Part shown: positions 20,594-31,690 of the stretch, in pieces
Layout: each line of letters begins with the position of its first letter
Numbering within the stretch: the first letter of the stretch is position 1
From: Hemileia vastatrix
Taxonomy: Eukaryota > Basidiomycota > Pucciniomycetes > Pucciniales > Zaghouaniaceae
Direction of reading: 5' to 3'
Assembly: GCA_030280995.1 (NCBI GenBank)
Contig: JASXTE010000007.1
Location: 6,640,001 to 6,704,000, forward strand
Length of the DNA: 64,000 nt
Made by a program: the position numbers and the translations under genes
Notes under the pieces: model-generated
The model's input: the letters and a program-made list of their open reading frames with translations, nothing else
The model's database searches: none
What the model was told of the DNA's origin: nothing

Positions 20594-23500
20594 TAGATAG
20601 TTTACTTGTGTGCAAAGCAAACTATCTTATCTCTCCCAGTGCACAGAACCTCCATGTCTTAGGGACTGGAGTTGCCTTAAACCGCTTGAGATTCATTCTT
20701 TTTAAGGAGGATATCCCCTTCAGTTGTCTTATAGACTCTGGAGCTTCAATTTCCTTTGTTAGTTTATCTTTTGCCAAGAAGCTTCAACTAACATTTACAG
20801 ATATCGATCGAACTCCCATCTATTTGGTCGAATCAGAGGAGCCCAAATATTGGGTAAGTAAGAAAGTTTTATGGGTTTTCAACTTTCCGAATTTTCCCCC
20901 CTTCGAGTGGGAATTATCAGTCTTGGACGCCCCAAGGATGGACGATACCATTCTTGGCCATGACTTTATAACACATTGGAATCCCGAAATTGATTGGACT
21001 AGGGGATTGATCACCCCACGCTCTAAGTATATTTCTGATTCTTCAATGCAGGTCAATAGGGAGTTAAACAACCCGCCTGACAACGTCCTGCTAGAGGACA
21101 AGTCTCTGCCAGATGACTTGCAAGCATCTGTACCTTCTTTAAATGAGCAATTGGCTAACCCTTCTAGCTCAATGACTTCACTCGAAGAAGATTTAAATTG
21201 CCTCAAAGTAATCGAATTATGCTCTCTCAATACAGGTATCACCTCGACAGATTCTCTCGAAGATGAAGAGGACAACCAAATAAACGTTGAAGCCATCAAA
21301 TCAACTCTACCGGAAATCTACCACGATTTCCTCGATGTTTTCTCAATCCGCAAGGCCAATAAGTTACCACCTCATCGACCCTACGACCATCAAATAGAGT
21401 TAATAGGCCCAGTACCTCCGGCAGGTCCTGTCTATTCTTTATCGAAGGACGAATCTCAAGTTCTTCGAGACTACATTGCAGAGAATGTAGCCAAAGGTTT
21501 CATCAGAGCCAGTAAATCTCCAGCCGGCTCCCCTGTCCTCTTTGTAAAAAAGAAGGACAGTAGTCTTAGGTTGTGTGTTGACTATAGAAAGCTCAACACA
21601 GTCACAAAGAAGAATGCATATCCTGTTCCTCCTATGTCATTACTTCTTACCCTTTTCAATGGTGCTAATTTCTTTTCTAAAATTGATCTTAGAAGCGCTT
21701 ACAATCTTATTCGCATTGCGGAAGGTCATGAACCACTGACTGCAATGCGCACTAGATTTGGTAGTTTTGAATATTTAGTTATGCCTTTTGGATTATGTAA
21801 CGCACCTTCAACTTTTCAAACTTTTGTTAATGATATCTTTCAAGATGTTGTTGAACAATTTGTAGTCGTCTATTTAGATGATATTTTAATATTCTCGAAA
21901 ACACTGGATGAACATATTCATCATGTTTGACAGGTCCTAAATCGTCTTCGAGATCATGGTCTCTACGCCAAGCATAATAAATGCGAATTCCACCTCAAAT
22001 CAATTGATTTTTTGGGTTTTACGTTGTCCACTGACAGTTTAGTCATGGATGACAAAAAAGTCCAGAAAATCCTGGAATGGCCTGAGCCCAAAAACATTAA
22101 ATCACTCCAAGGATTTTTGGGTTTTGCAAACTTCTATAGAAGATTTATTAAAGATTACTCTAAAACTATTTCCAATCTTACTTCTCTTCTTAGAAAAGAT
22201 ATTCCTTTTGTTTTTACTTCTACAGCACGAAAGGAATTCGAAGCACTAAAAACGGCGTTCACCACAGCCCCAATTCTTTGACATTTTGATCCTTTGGCCT
22301 CGACAATAGTTGAGACAGATGCGAGTGATTATGCTATTGCAGGGGTCATCTCCCAATTAAATCCTGAAACAAATTTGTTTCATCCTGTTGCTTTTGAGTC
22401 ACGCAAACTCATAGCCGCGGAATTAAATTATGAAATTCATGACAAAGAGCTTTTAGCTATTATCCATTGTCTTAAAAAATGGCGTTCTTTTCTTCTCAGC
22501 CTAGATAGTCCTTTTCAAATTTTAACAGATCATAATGCTTTGAAATACTTCATGTCTTCTAAAGTGTTAACCAGGCGTCAAGCCAGGTGGGCTGAATTTT
22601 TGTCTGAATTTTCTTTCTCTATTTCCTATCGCCCAGGAAAAAACTGCATTGTCCCAGATATCTTGTCACGTCGGGACGACGTTTACCCACAACGTGGGGA
22701 CACATTTGCTGACAAGAACCCAGCAAATGTGCAATCAATCTTCAACGAATCAATGTTAAAGACTCATCAACTTAATTCGATGACAATTCAATCTTTTCGA
22801 AATCCACTATCCAACATCCTCGAAGCTCAGTCGAAGGACGATTATTGTTTAGGGTTAAAAGACAAAATACTCTCGAAGCAAGGGGCCAAAAGATTTAGTA
22901 TTGAATCAGGTCTATTAGTCTTCGAAGGTAGAGTAGTCATACCCAACAAAAATGAGATAAAATTATGGATCTTCAACAGTTGACATGATTCTCCGTTAGC
23001 TGGTCATTTTGGGGTTGATAAAACCTACCAGTTAATAGCAAGGGATTTCTTCTGGCCAGGTATGACCAAGGAAATCAAGGCCTATATAAAAGCTTGTTAC
23101 GAATGTAATAGGAATAAGGCTCCCCGTCACCGGAAGCATGGGTTGCTTCAACCACTTCCTATTCCCTCTAAACCTTGGGAATCTTTATCAATGGATTTCA
23201 TTTCTCAACTTCCTATTTCTAATGATTTTGATGCTATATTAGTAATAGTAGATAGATTTTCAAAAATGTCTATTTTTATTAAAACCACTACTACTGCTAC
23301 AGCAGAAGATTTGTCAAAATTGTTTCTAGAATATGTATTTTCTAAACACGGCTTACCAAATGATATTATTTCAGATAGAGGCTCATTGTTTGTATCCACA
23401 TTCTGGACCCAACTGTGTCGACAACTCAATATCACGAGGAATCTCTCCACGGCCTATCACCCTGAAACTGATGGTCAAACAGAAAGAGTTAACCAAATCC

Positions 23501-24241
23501 TCGAACAATATCTTCGAATGTATTTCAGTTACCAACAAGACGATTGGACCACATGGCTACCATTGGCCGAATTTGCTTATAATAACTCGACTCATTCTTT
23601 GACACAACAATCTCCCTTTGAAACCATTTATGGACAACATCCTCGATTCAACTCAATTCATGTAGGAACTAATCATCCTGCGGAAAATTATCTTTGAACT
23701 ATATCACGACTCCAAGAAGAACTTAAAACAAATTTGGAATCAGCGATTCGAAGATACAAGGAACAGGCCGACAAACATCGACAATCTGCTCCTTCCTTTA
23801 AACCAGGCGACAAAGTATGGCTTGAAGCATGAAACATTCGAACAACAAGACCATCAAAGAAACTGGCTGAAAAGCGCTTGGGACCATTCGAAATCGACTC
23901 TGAAGTCTCTAAAACTGCATTTCGACTCAAGTTACCTCCTAAATGGCAGGCAATTCACCCTGTTTTTCCATGTATCTCTCCTGGAACTGGCTCGAGAAAT
24001 ATACCCGGGCAAGAACCAACCCCCTTCGGAACGGGTCGAAGTAGAAGATCATCTAGAGTGGGAAGTAAGTCGTATCCTTGATTCAAGAATACGCAAGGGG
24101 AAACTTCAATACCTCGTGGAATGGGAAGGATTCCTCAATGACTCAGACAAAACATCCTGGGAACCAGCCATCAATGTTTCTAACGCTCCTGAACTCCTAA
24201 AATCTTTTCATTCGAAATATCCTTTAAAACCAAAACCTTAA
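20575..24241 (+). pseudogene. E3 Pol with chromodomain, five nonsense codons and one frameshift
   Basis: The frame carries protease (DSGASISFV), RT (VVYLDDILIFS), RNase H (VETDASDYA), the integrase zinc region (HDSPLAGHFG ... CYEC), a complete integrase triad (SMDF, SDRG, DGQTERVNQ), a GPF module and a chromodomain (ILDSRIRKGKLQYLVEWEGF). TGA codons at 21928, 22279, 22981, 23695 and 23830 each stand where relatives or context suggest Arg, consistent with CGA-to-TGA. A T-run at about 23965 has one extra T, moving the chromodomain to another frame. Without these defects the polyprotein would look functional. Gag and the antisense gene remain open. Confidence 0.9.
20584..20627 (+). promoter_or_regulatory. 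-1 ribosomal frameshift signal at E3 gag/pol junction
   Basis: In gag phase the sequence reads A AAA AAC (20584-20590), the X-XXY-YYZ heptamer type known from retroviral gag-pro junctions, immediately before the gag stop. A 9-bp stem (AGATAGTTT 20595-20603 with AAACTATCT 20619-20627) begins 4 nt later; CTT/AAG may extend it. Slipping back one base enters the pol frame, which is open from 20575. Confidence 0.8.
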
Positions 24242-25290
24242 AATTTTTTATTTAAAATTTTCTTTTCTTTTTCTTTCTTTCTTTAAAATCTAAAACACCT
24301 CTTAAATTTCTTAGCCTTGTTTTCTTTTTTCTCTCTTCTTTTTTCTTTCTTCTCCTTCTATAAATTTCCTCCAAAACCAACTAAAAATAAAATCAAAAAT
24401 AAAATTAAATACAATAAAATAAAATAAAATAAAATAAAATAAAAATTAAAATCAAATAAAATTAAATTAAATTAAATAAAATAAAATAAAATAAAATAAA
24501 ATAAAATAAAATAAAATAGGATAAACATAAATAATAAAATAAAATAAAAAAAACTCATAAATATCTCTAAATATTTTCTTTCTTTTCTTCTTCAATTCTT
24601 TAAATACATTCTTTTCTTAAATTTAAAATTCTCTTCAAAAAATTTCTCTTTCAAAAAATTTATTCTCTCTTTTAAAGACTTTCTTTCCTTCGAATCATCA
24701 AATCCTGTATGGCACGACCATTTCCTCGAACTTAACTTCAACCCCTGAATCTCCCTATAATAATTCTTCAAAACAAATAAATCTTCTTTTCAAACTCTCT
24801 TAAATTCTATACTTTGTTTTTTTCTTTCTTTCTCCTCTCTTTTCAACTAAAATTTCTTAAAAAAAAATAAAATAAAATAAAATTTTAAAAATCCTCAATT
24901 TAACAAACTCATCTCAATCACAAAACCGTTTCTTTTTTTTTTTCTCCCTCTTTTCTTACATAAAAATTTTCCTTTTTAAAACACTAAAACTTCCTTCAAT
25001 TAAAAAAACCTTTTTTTTTTCTTCTTTCTTTAAAATTCCTCTTTCAAATAAAAAAATTTTAGAATTTGAAACTTCTTTTTTTCTTTTTTTTTTCTTTTCT
25101 TTTTCTCTCTCTCTCAAATGTTATAAAATTAACAACATTCACCTACAATAAAAAAAAAAAATACTAATAATAAATAAAATAAAATTAAAATTAAATTAAA
25201 ATACAATTTTTTTTTCTCTACTTCTTTACATCTCCTTTTCTTTTCAAATCTTTTCTTTTAACTTCTCTTGAACCAATCTTTTCATTTTCT
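24241..25290 (+). other. G-depleted pyrimidine/A tract between pol and antisense gene
   Basis: About 1050 bp contain only some 19 G residues on the plus strand by my count. T/C tracts and AAAAT microsatellite (24410-24545, 24860-24885) dominate. No gene is visible. It would be the 3' untranslated part of both the sense RNA and the antisense transcript. Confidence 0.8.
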
Positions 25291-26195
25291 ACAAAACTAC
25301 CCTTATCTCCTTCCTGCATTTATCAAATACCTCCTCCTCTCCTACCGGAACCACCTCTCCAATATCCAAGAGCTCCTCCGCCACGTCGAAGGAAGCAGCG
25401 TCAATAATAGCGTCGACCTCCCCACATAGTTCTTCCGCGAACCTTACTTGTCGACCTTGACGAGGTTTCTTCGACCACACCTGGTCCAGGGTGTCTTCGG
25501 GCTCTTCAACTACTTCCGTGGCTGGAGGGTTTGCCTCAGTTGGTATAACCGGCGCAGGCTCCGCAATCGGCTCTTCCAGGTTATTCGATGTCTAAAAAAA
25601 GACTCATCAGTAACTTCATCCTTGAAATAAAACAATTAAAACTTACCTCAAAGATGGGATCAGGCTCCAGAAGTAACCTGGGCGCCACTTCGACTTCTGC
25701 CTCTCTCTCTTCCTCATTGTCCTCGATGACCACCCGTCGTTTCTTGGGTGCCCGCCCTGGAACAGGGACTTCATCTTCATCCTCCTCCACCAATTCGTCG
25801 ACCTCTTCCTCGACACCTCGCTTCGAACTTGTGGCCTGGGTTACCCAGGTTGAGATCTCGTTGTTCATCTCCTTATCATTTTCCCCCACCGATTGTTCAT
25901 CTTCGATTGAGACATCCCAAATGTCTTCAACCACCTCTTTGGTCTTCTGAACTACCCAAAATTTTGTTTTTGTAAATTGTTTTTCGATTTCCGCGTTCTT
26001 TGTCGACGCATTGCACGCCACTCGCCGCCAACGGCAAAACTCGCATTTCTGGCGAGGGCCTCGAGTCGCCGTACTTCCGACACAGAAATATTCCATGCTT
26101 TCACAAGCTGTGCAAGTCTGTGAAAACTGTCGTGTGATTATTCCCCCATCCGCTTTAGGGTGTGGAGGCGTGGGTGTGGGAGTAGGGCAGTTCAT
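25289..26195 (-). CDS. Antisense spliced gene in E3: Zn2Cys6-type zinc-cluster protein
   Basis: On the minus strand, ATG at 26195 opens exon 1 (26195-25647, 183 codons). GTAAGT at 25646 and TTTTTTTAG ending at 25592 bound a 55-bp intron. Exon 2 (25591-25289) adds 100 codons and a stop: 283 residues in all. Exon 1 alone would read into unrelated sequence and stop early. Residues 28-61 show C-x2-C-x6-C-x12-C-x2-C-x6-C, the spacing of fungal Zn(II)2Cys6 clusters, though the usual basic residues between Cys 2 and 3 are missing (CESMEYFC). A long acidic region with a basic patch (PKKRRVV) follows, and WSKKPRQGRQVRFAEEL lies near the C-terminus. A TATA box sits about 98 bp upstream. DNA or chromatin binding is plausible, but a specific role is not shown. 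Extra antisense frames before the 3' LTR are known in some Gypsy elements. Confidence 0.82.
25592..25646 (-). other. 55-bp intron of the antisense gene
   Basis: It is bounded by GTAAGT and a T7 run ending in AG on the minus strand. Removal joins exon 1 (phase 0) to a frame that continues for 100 codons of similar Pro/Glu/Val-rich composition. Confidence 0.8.
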
Positions 26196-26284
26196 TATAA
26201 AATAAATAATTGAGAGATGAGGGAAAAAGTATTAGACAAGGGAAATTAGTGTGGGAAGATGGTTCAAGCTCAACGGAGTTCGCG

Positions 26285-26293
26285 TTTTTTATA
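26285..26293 (-). promoter_or_regulatory. TATA box of the antisense gene
   Basis: The minus strand reads TATAAAAAA from 26293, 98 nt before the ATG at 26195 and only 11 bp from the 3' LTR. The promoter is therefore internal to the element. Confidence 0.6.
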
Positions 26294-26303
26294 CCCGGGC
26301 ATC

Positions 26304-27079
26304 TGTCAGGCGCCACGTGACACTCGAGGCGAAATTAACTCAATAAATCAATAATATCAAGTCCTAAATCTATACTCGAAGCGCAGAAAGCAATTCTCCA
26401 TAGCAACTGCGATTTTCCTTTGTGTACTTACTATTTTAACTGCGCTAGTCCAAACTCTAAATCTAAATTAGTCAATCTCCCAATAGGGTACCTTAGTCCT
26501 TTTTAATAAGCGACACACAGCGCTAGGATCAACAAAATAGTATAGTAGTAGTTTTTTTCATCAAAGTTTTGTTAATTAATTAAAAGGAGTAAATTGAGCA
26601 TGGACGGATATTTAGTGGAGAGGGTCTAAGTGTATGTTAGTAATGGTCAATGGAATGGGAATGCTGCGATGGAAGGGAGGTCAATGCGAGGAGGAACAAA
26701 GGATATAAAAGGAGTTGGGTATTTTGGTTCAATATTCCTTAGAATTAAATTATAATATTGTATTTACATTAATAGTGGTAAATCCTTAAAAGTTAAATCA
26801 TTGTTATTGTATCTTTCTTTTACTTTCTCAATATTCATTTCTAAATCCTAAATCTTTGATTATTGAGTTTCCAACCCTTTGTGAGATTTTAAGAATTATT
26901 ATTACCTTGGAACTAGTTTATAATTCTTCTCAAACAAACCTCGAACCTATAGCTATTACTTCGAGTAACCTTCGAATCATTTCCTCGAATCATTCCTCTG
27001 TGCTTCGAAGAAGTTTCTAAAATCCCTCATCTCACTTACAGGAACATCCTCGACCTTGTGCGTAGGTCGTCCGGTGACA
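26304..27079 (+). repeat. E3 3' LTR
   Basis: 776 bp, TGTCAGGCGCC to CCGGTGACA; same features as the 5' copy. No clear polypurine tract precedes it; the preceding bases end ACCCGGGCATC. Confidence 0.92.
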
Positions 27080-29699
27080 CCACCAGAAGAATTCTCAAAC
27101 TTGTGGTTGACACCTTTGGCCTGGTCCAGCCATATGGGATCAATTCCGCAGATAGAAATGAGGATTTAATTTGGTCAATCATGGTACTAGAAGTAATTTG
27201 ATATAGACAAAGTGTCCAACTAAATATTGGAAAAAAATCAGTTAAAAACTTCATTTAGTTTTTCAAAAAATAAAATTAAGTACAATTTTATTCCTGATGA
27301 TGCCCATTTTATCCAACACCTCCTCTGAGCCTTGAAAGTAGGCATTTAGCTTGAATTTTTAATCTCATACAAAATCCCTTTTATTCAACCTATTTCTATT
27401 TATCCCTTTTTTTTCTTTTAGATATCAATTAATTTTATGTAAAACAAATCATTTTCACAATTTTTTACCTGTATTTAATAAAATTAATTAAGGTTTAACA
27501 TCACCCTGTAAGCATTTGGCACATGTTTATTTGCTATACTAATAAAAATAATAATATACTGGTGACAAAAAATTGATCAAATGATAAAATATTAATAAAA
27601 CAGAAAGATCAAATACCAGTTGCACTGAAGAAGAGCTGCACCCTAGATACTCACCATCAAAAAAGTGTCCAGCACAAGTTCGGCTGAACCTGTGCTGGAC
27701 ACTTTTGGTCAGGTGCAGTCATAAGATATCAATTCTTGCTATGGCAATGAAAAAAATTATTTGATAAATAACTTCACTAGAAGTAGTTCTAAATAGCCAA
27801 ATTTTCTACATAGAGTTCATCCAAACCACAGGTGTAAAATTTTTTATCTTTGAAAAAAAGTCAATTTAGTACAATTTATCCCTGATGGCTCTCATTTGCT
27901 TCAACACCTCTACTGGCCTTTGATAGTAGGAATATTACTTGGATTTCTTTTTTCATATTTGATCCCTTTAACTTAATTTTTCATTCCTAATATTGCTTTT
28001 GGATATCAATTAATAATCTTTAAAATAAACTATTTTCATATTTTTATACTGTTATTTAATAATATTATAAATGGGGTAACATCACCTGGTATGCATTTGG
28101 CACATGAGTTTTTTCTATACTTATAAAATTAATAATATAATGGCAACCAAAAATTAATCAAATGATATTTATGAGTAAGGAAAAAAGATAAAATACCAAT
28201 AGACATGTTTGTAAGAAATACTAGATGAACTGAAGAAAAATTCTACCCTAGCTATTCTCCATCATAAAAGTTTCCAGCACAAGTTTGGCCAAAATTGTGC
28301 TGAACACTTATGGTCAGGTGCAGTCAGATGGGAGCAATTCTCTCTATGGAAATGAAGATATTTTTTTTATAAAAAATTACACTAGAAGTAGTTTTATATG
28401 GAAAAATTTTAATGCTTAAGTTTTGGTAAAGCTCAAGTGGATTTTTTTTTATTTTTAAAAAAAAGAAAATTTAGTACAAGTTTAGCCCTGATTGTGCTAA
28501 TTTGATTCAACATCTCTTTTTTCTGTTTATGGCAGGAATTTAACTTGGATTTAAATTTTTATCTTTTATTTCTTTTATTTTACTTTATTCCTCTCATATT
28601 GCTTTTGATAGAAGTTTATTTTTTGTAAAATAAATCATTTTCATATTTTTTTACCTTTATCTAATAATATTACAAAAGATGTAACATCACCCAGTATTCA
28701 TTTGGCACACAGGTTTTTGCTATACTGATAATATTAATAATATAATGGTGAAAAAAAATTAATCAATTGATAAATATGCATGAGGCACAAAGATTTAATA
28801 ACAGTGGACATGTTTATAAGTAATTCCAGATGATTTAAAATGACTTGCACCCTGGCTACTCTCCATGATAAAAGTGTCCAGCACAATTTTGGCCAAACTT
28901 GTGCTGGGCACTTTTGGTTGCATGCCGTCAGATGAAATCAATTCTTTCTATGGAAATGAGACTGAATGATCACACCATCATTGCACTGAAAGTAGTTTTA
29001 CATGGACAAATTGTCCCCCGGAGGTTCGTCCAAACCTAAGGTAGACAATTTTTTACTTTGGTAAAAAGTAAATTTGATCCATATTAATCTATGATGGTGC
29101 CCATTTTTTCTGAAGCCTCTACTGGCTCATGATAGCAGAAATTATACTTAATATCTTTATTTCATGTTTGATCTCTTTAATTTTAATCTTACCCTTTTAT
29201 TTATCCTTTAGCTTTTAAATATAAATTTTATTTTGGTAAAACTGATAACTTTCAAATTTTTTTACATTTATTATATAATATTATTAAAGTTTTAAAATCA
29301 CACAGTGTACATTCAGTACACATTATTTTTCTATACTAAAAAAATTAATAATATAATGGTGACTAAAAAATAATCAAATAATAATTATGGATGACACAGA
29401 AAGATCAAATACCCATAGACATTTTTAAAATGAATATAAGATTAACTGAAGAAGACTTGCACCCTAGTTACTCTCCATCATAAAAGTTTCCAGCACAAGT
29501 TCAGCTGACCTTGTGCTGGACAATTTTGGTTGCATGCAGTCAGATGGGATAAATATACTCAATGGAAGTTAAAATGAATTTTTGCTCAATCATTGCACAA
29601 GAAGTAGTCTTATACTGCTATACTATCCTCCTGATTTTTTTGAAAACCTCAGGTGGACACTTTTATTAATTTAAAAAAATGAAAATATATTCCAAATCT
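27080..29699. repeat. Palindromic satellite, main array
   Basis: Monomers of about 605 bp are marked by a long palindrome starting near 27661, 28266, 28870 and 29482. In the first, AAAAGTGTCCAGCACA (27661-27676) and its exact complement (27691-27706) form 16-bp arms around a 14-nt centre. Each monomer has a second, weaker inverted repeat (CCACCTGAAG-like) about 165 bp on, an AT-rich part and a shared block (CCCGGTATGCATTGGCACA-like). No conserved frame runs through the monomers. Confidence 0.85.
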
Positions 29700-30440
29700 A
29701 GAACCGGTGTGGTACCCGCCTCACAGGAGGCGTGATTTTAGACCAATCATCGCGCGTAGTCCAGGAAGAACAAAGGGGAGCTAGCGCAGCAGGAAATGTT
29801 AAAATATAATATGTATTTGCGTGTTTCAAGGAACAAAGGAAATGGAAGCGCGGAAAAGATTGAGGGTCTGTGCGCTCGGATTTTGTAGTGAAATGTGCCG
29901 CACAATGGGGAATTGTGTGTTATTTATTTAGGACCATAAAGCGCTAAAAAATATGGATTTGGGCTTTACAAAAAGTATTTGTTACGCATTAAGAAGAAAG
30001 TAATGGATTAAGGACGACTCAAGTGCATGGTATGCTGTACTGCGGCCAGTTGGGAAACTTACTGAGACAAGTAATAAAGAAGGCTAACTAGTAAAGCGAG
30101 CTGTCAGAACTACAAACCTAGTATTAAAGCAAATAGAGTGGGGACTCAATTGTAAAACTACCCAAGAGTTAAGGCAACTAGACGCAGCTTTAGGATAAGT
30201 CAAACCTGGAACTAGCGCTGAAACAAAACAAGGTATAGTTAAAAGCGCATATGTGGAGAATCAGTGAAACAAGTTAATTCTAGTGTTAGTAATTATAGGG
30301 TCTGATTTAGGCGCTGTAGTTGTTGCAAGCAGTGTAAGTAGCATACTAATAAATTAGTTATTGTTTTACTAATGTGGCGCTAGAGTCAGCGCTGGAGATC
30401 CATTAGGGAACTGTGTCTTGAGCGCTGGAAATATTAATAA
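29700..30440. mobile_element. GCGCT-rich insertion in the satellite, solo-LTR-like
   Basis: About 740 bp of clearly higher GC interrupts a monomer. It begins TGTGGTACCCGCCTCACAGG, with a CGCCTC/GAGGCG inverted repeat, and contains many GCGCT/AGCGC motifs, also frequent in the E3 LTR. It could be a diverged solo LTR or a small non-autonomous element. No target duplication was found, and about 250 bp of the host monomer is missing. No protein frame. Confidence 0.5.
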
Positions 30441-31690
30441 TATAATTAAGACAATAAATTAATCAAATGATATATATGAGTGAGGCACAAAGATAAAGTG
30501 CCAATGGACATGTTTATAAGAAATACCAGATTAACTGAAAAAAAATTCTTCCCTAGTTACTATCCCTCATAAATGTGTCCAGCACAAGTTTGGCCCAACT
30601 TATGCTGGACACTTTTGGTCACATGCAGTCTGGTGTGATCAATTCTCTCTCAATCATTGCACTAGAAGTTGTTTGATATGGCTAAATGGTTCTGCTGAAG
30701 TTTTATTAAACCTCAGATTGGCACTTTTTTGTTTTTCAAAAAAGCAATTATAGTCCAAGTTTAGTGCCACTGGTGAGCTTTCACCCCAACATGTCTACTT
30801 GCTCTTGATGGCAGTTAATTTATTTTAAATTTTTATTTCATATTTGCTTCTTTAATTTTACCTTTTTATCCCTCATATTGCTTTTGTATATCAATTTATT
30901 TTTTGTAAAACAAATCATTTTCATATTTTTTTACTTTATTTGATAATATTATAAAAGGTGTAACATCACCCGGTATGCATTGGGCACACGAGTTTTTGCT
31001 ATACTTATAATATTAATAACATAATGGTGACAAAAAATCAATCAAATGATAAATATGAGTGAGGCAAAAGATCAAATACCAGTGGACATGTTTATAAGAA
31101 ATATTATATGAACTGAAGAAAAATTCTACCATAGCTGCTCTCCATCATAAAAGTGTCCAGCACAAGTTCGGCCAAACTTGTGCTGGCTACTTTTGGTCAC
31201 ATGAAGTCTGATGTGATCAATTCTCTCTATTGCAATGAAAATGAATTTTTCTTCAATAATTGCACTAGAAGTTGTTTGATATGGCAAAATTGTCATCCTG
31301 AAGTTTTGGTAAAGCTCAAGTGGATTTTTTTTATTTTTACAAAAAATGAATTATAGTCCAAGTTTAGTGCCACTGGTGGGCGTTCACCCCATCATGTCTA
31401 CTTGCTCTTGATGGCAGGAATTTTACTTTAATTTTTTATTTCATATTTGGTCCCTTTAATTTTACCTTTTTATCCCTCATATTGCTATTCGATATCAATA
31501 TATTTTTTGTAAAACAAATTATTTTCATATTTTTTTACCTTTATTTAATAATATTATAAAAGGTGTAACATCACCCGGTATGCGTTGGGCACACGAGTTT
31601 TTGCTATACTTATAATATTAATAACATAATGGTGACCAAAAATTAATCAAATGATAAATATGAGTGAGGCACAAAGGTCAAATACCAATT
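30441..31690. repeat. Palindromic satellite, right part
   Basis: Two further monomers with palindromes near 30571 and 31149 (arms AAGTGTCCAGCACAAGTT and AACTTGTGCTGG in the second) follow the insertion. The last monomer fades at about 31690. Confidence 0.8.

Larger units (their letters stand above)
18559..27079 (+). mobile_element. E3: Ty3/Gypsy chromovirus with both LTRs and an antisense gene
   Basis: 776-bp LTRs at 18559-19334 and 26304-27079 both run TGTCA...TGACA. The flanks CCACA (18554-18558) and CCACC (27080-27084) are a 5-bp target duplication with one mismatch. By eye the LTRs differ at 12 positions, six of them TCG/CGA versus TTG/CAA. Inside are gag (19406), pol in the -1 frame (20575-24241), a G-depleted tract (24241-25290) and a spliced minus-strand gene (26195-25289). 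The element inserted into the palindromic satellite. Confidence 0.92.

Noticed and set aside
25588..26205. Plus-strand frames opposite the antisense gene
   Set aside because: Low-complexity mirror of the acidic region; no promoter, splice sites or domain.
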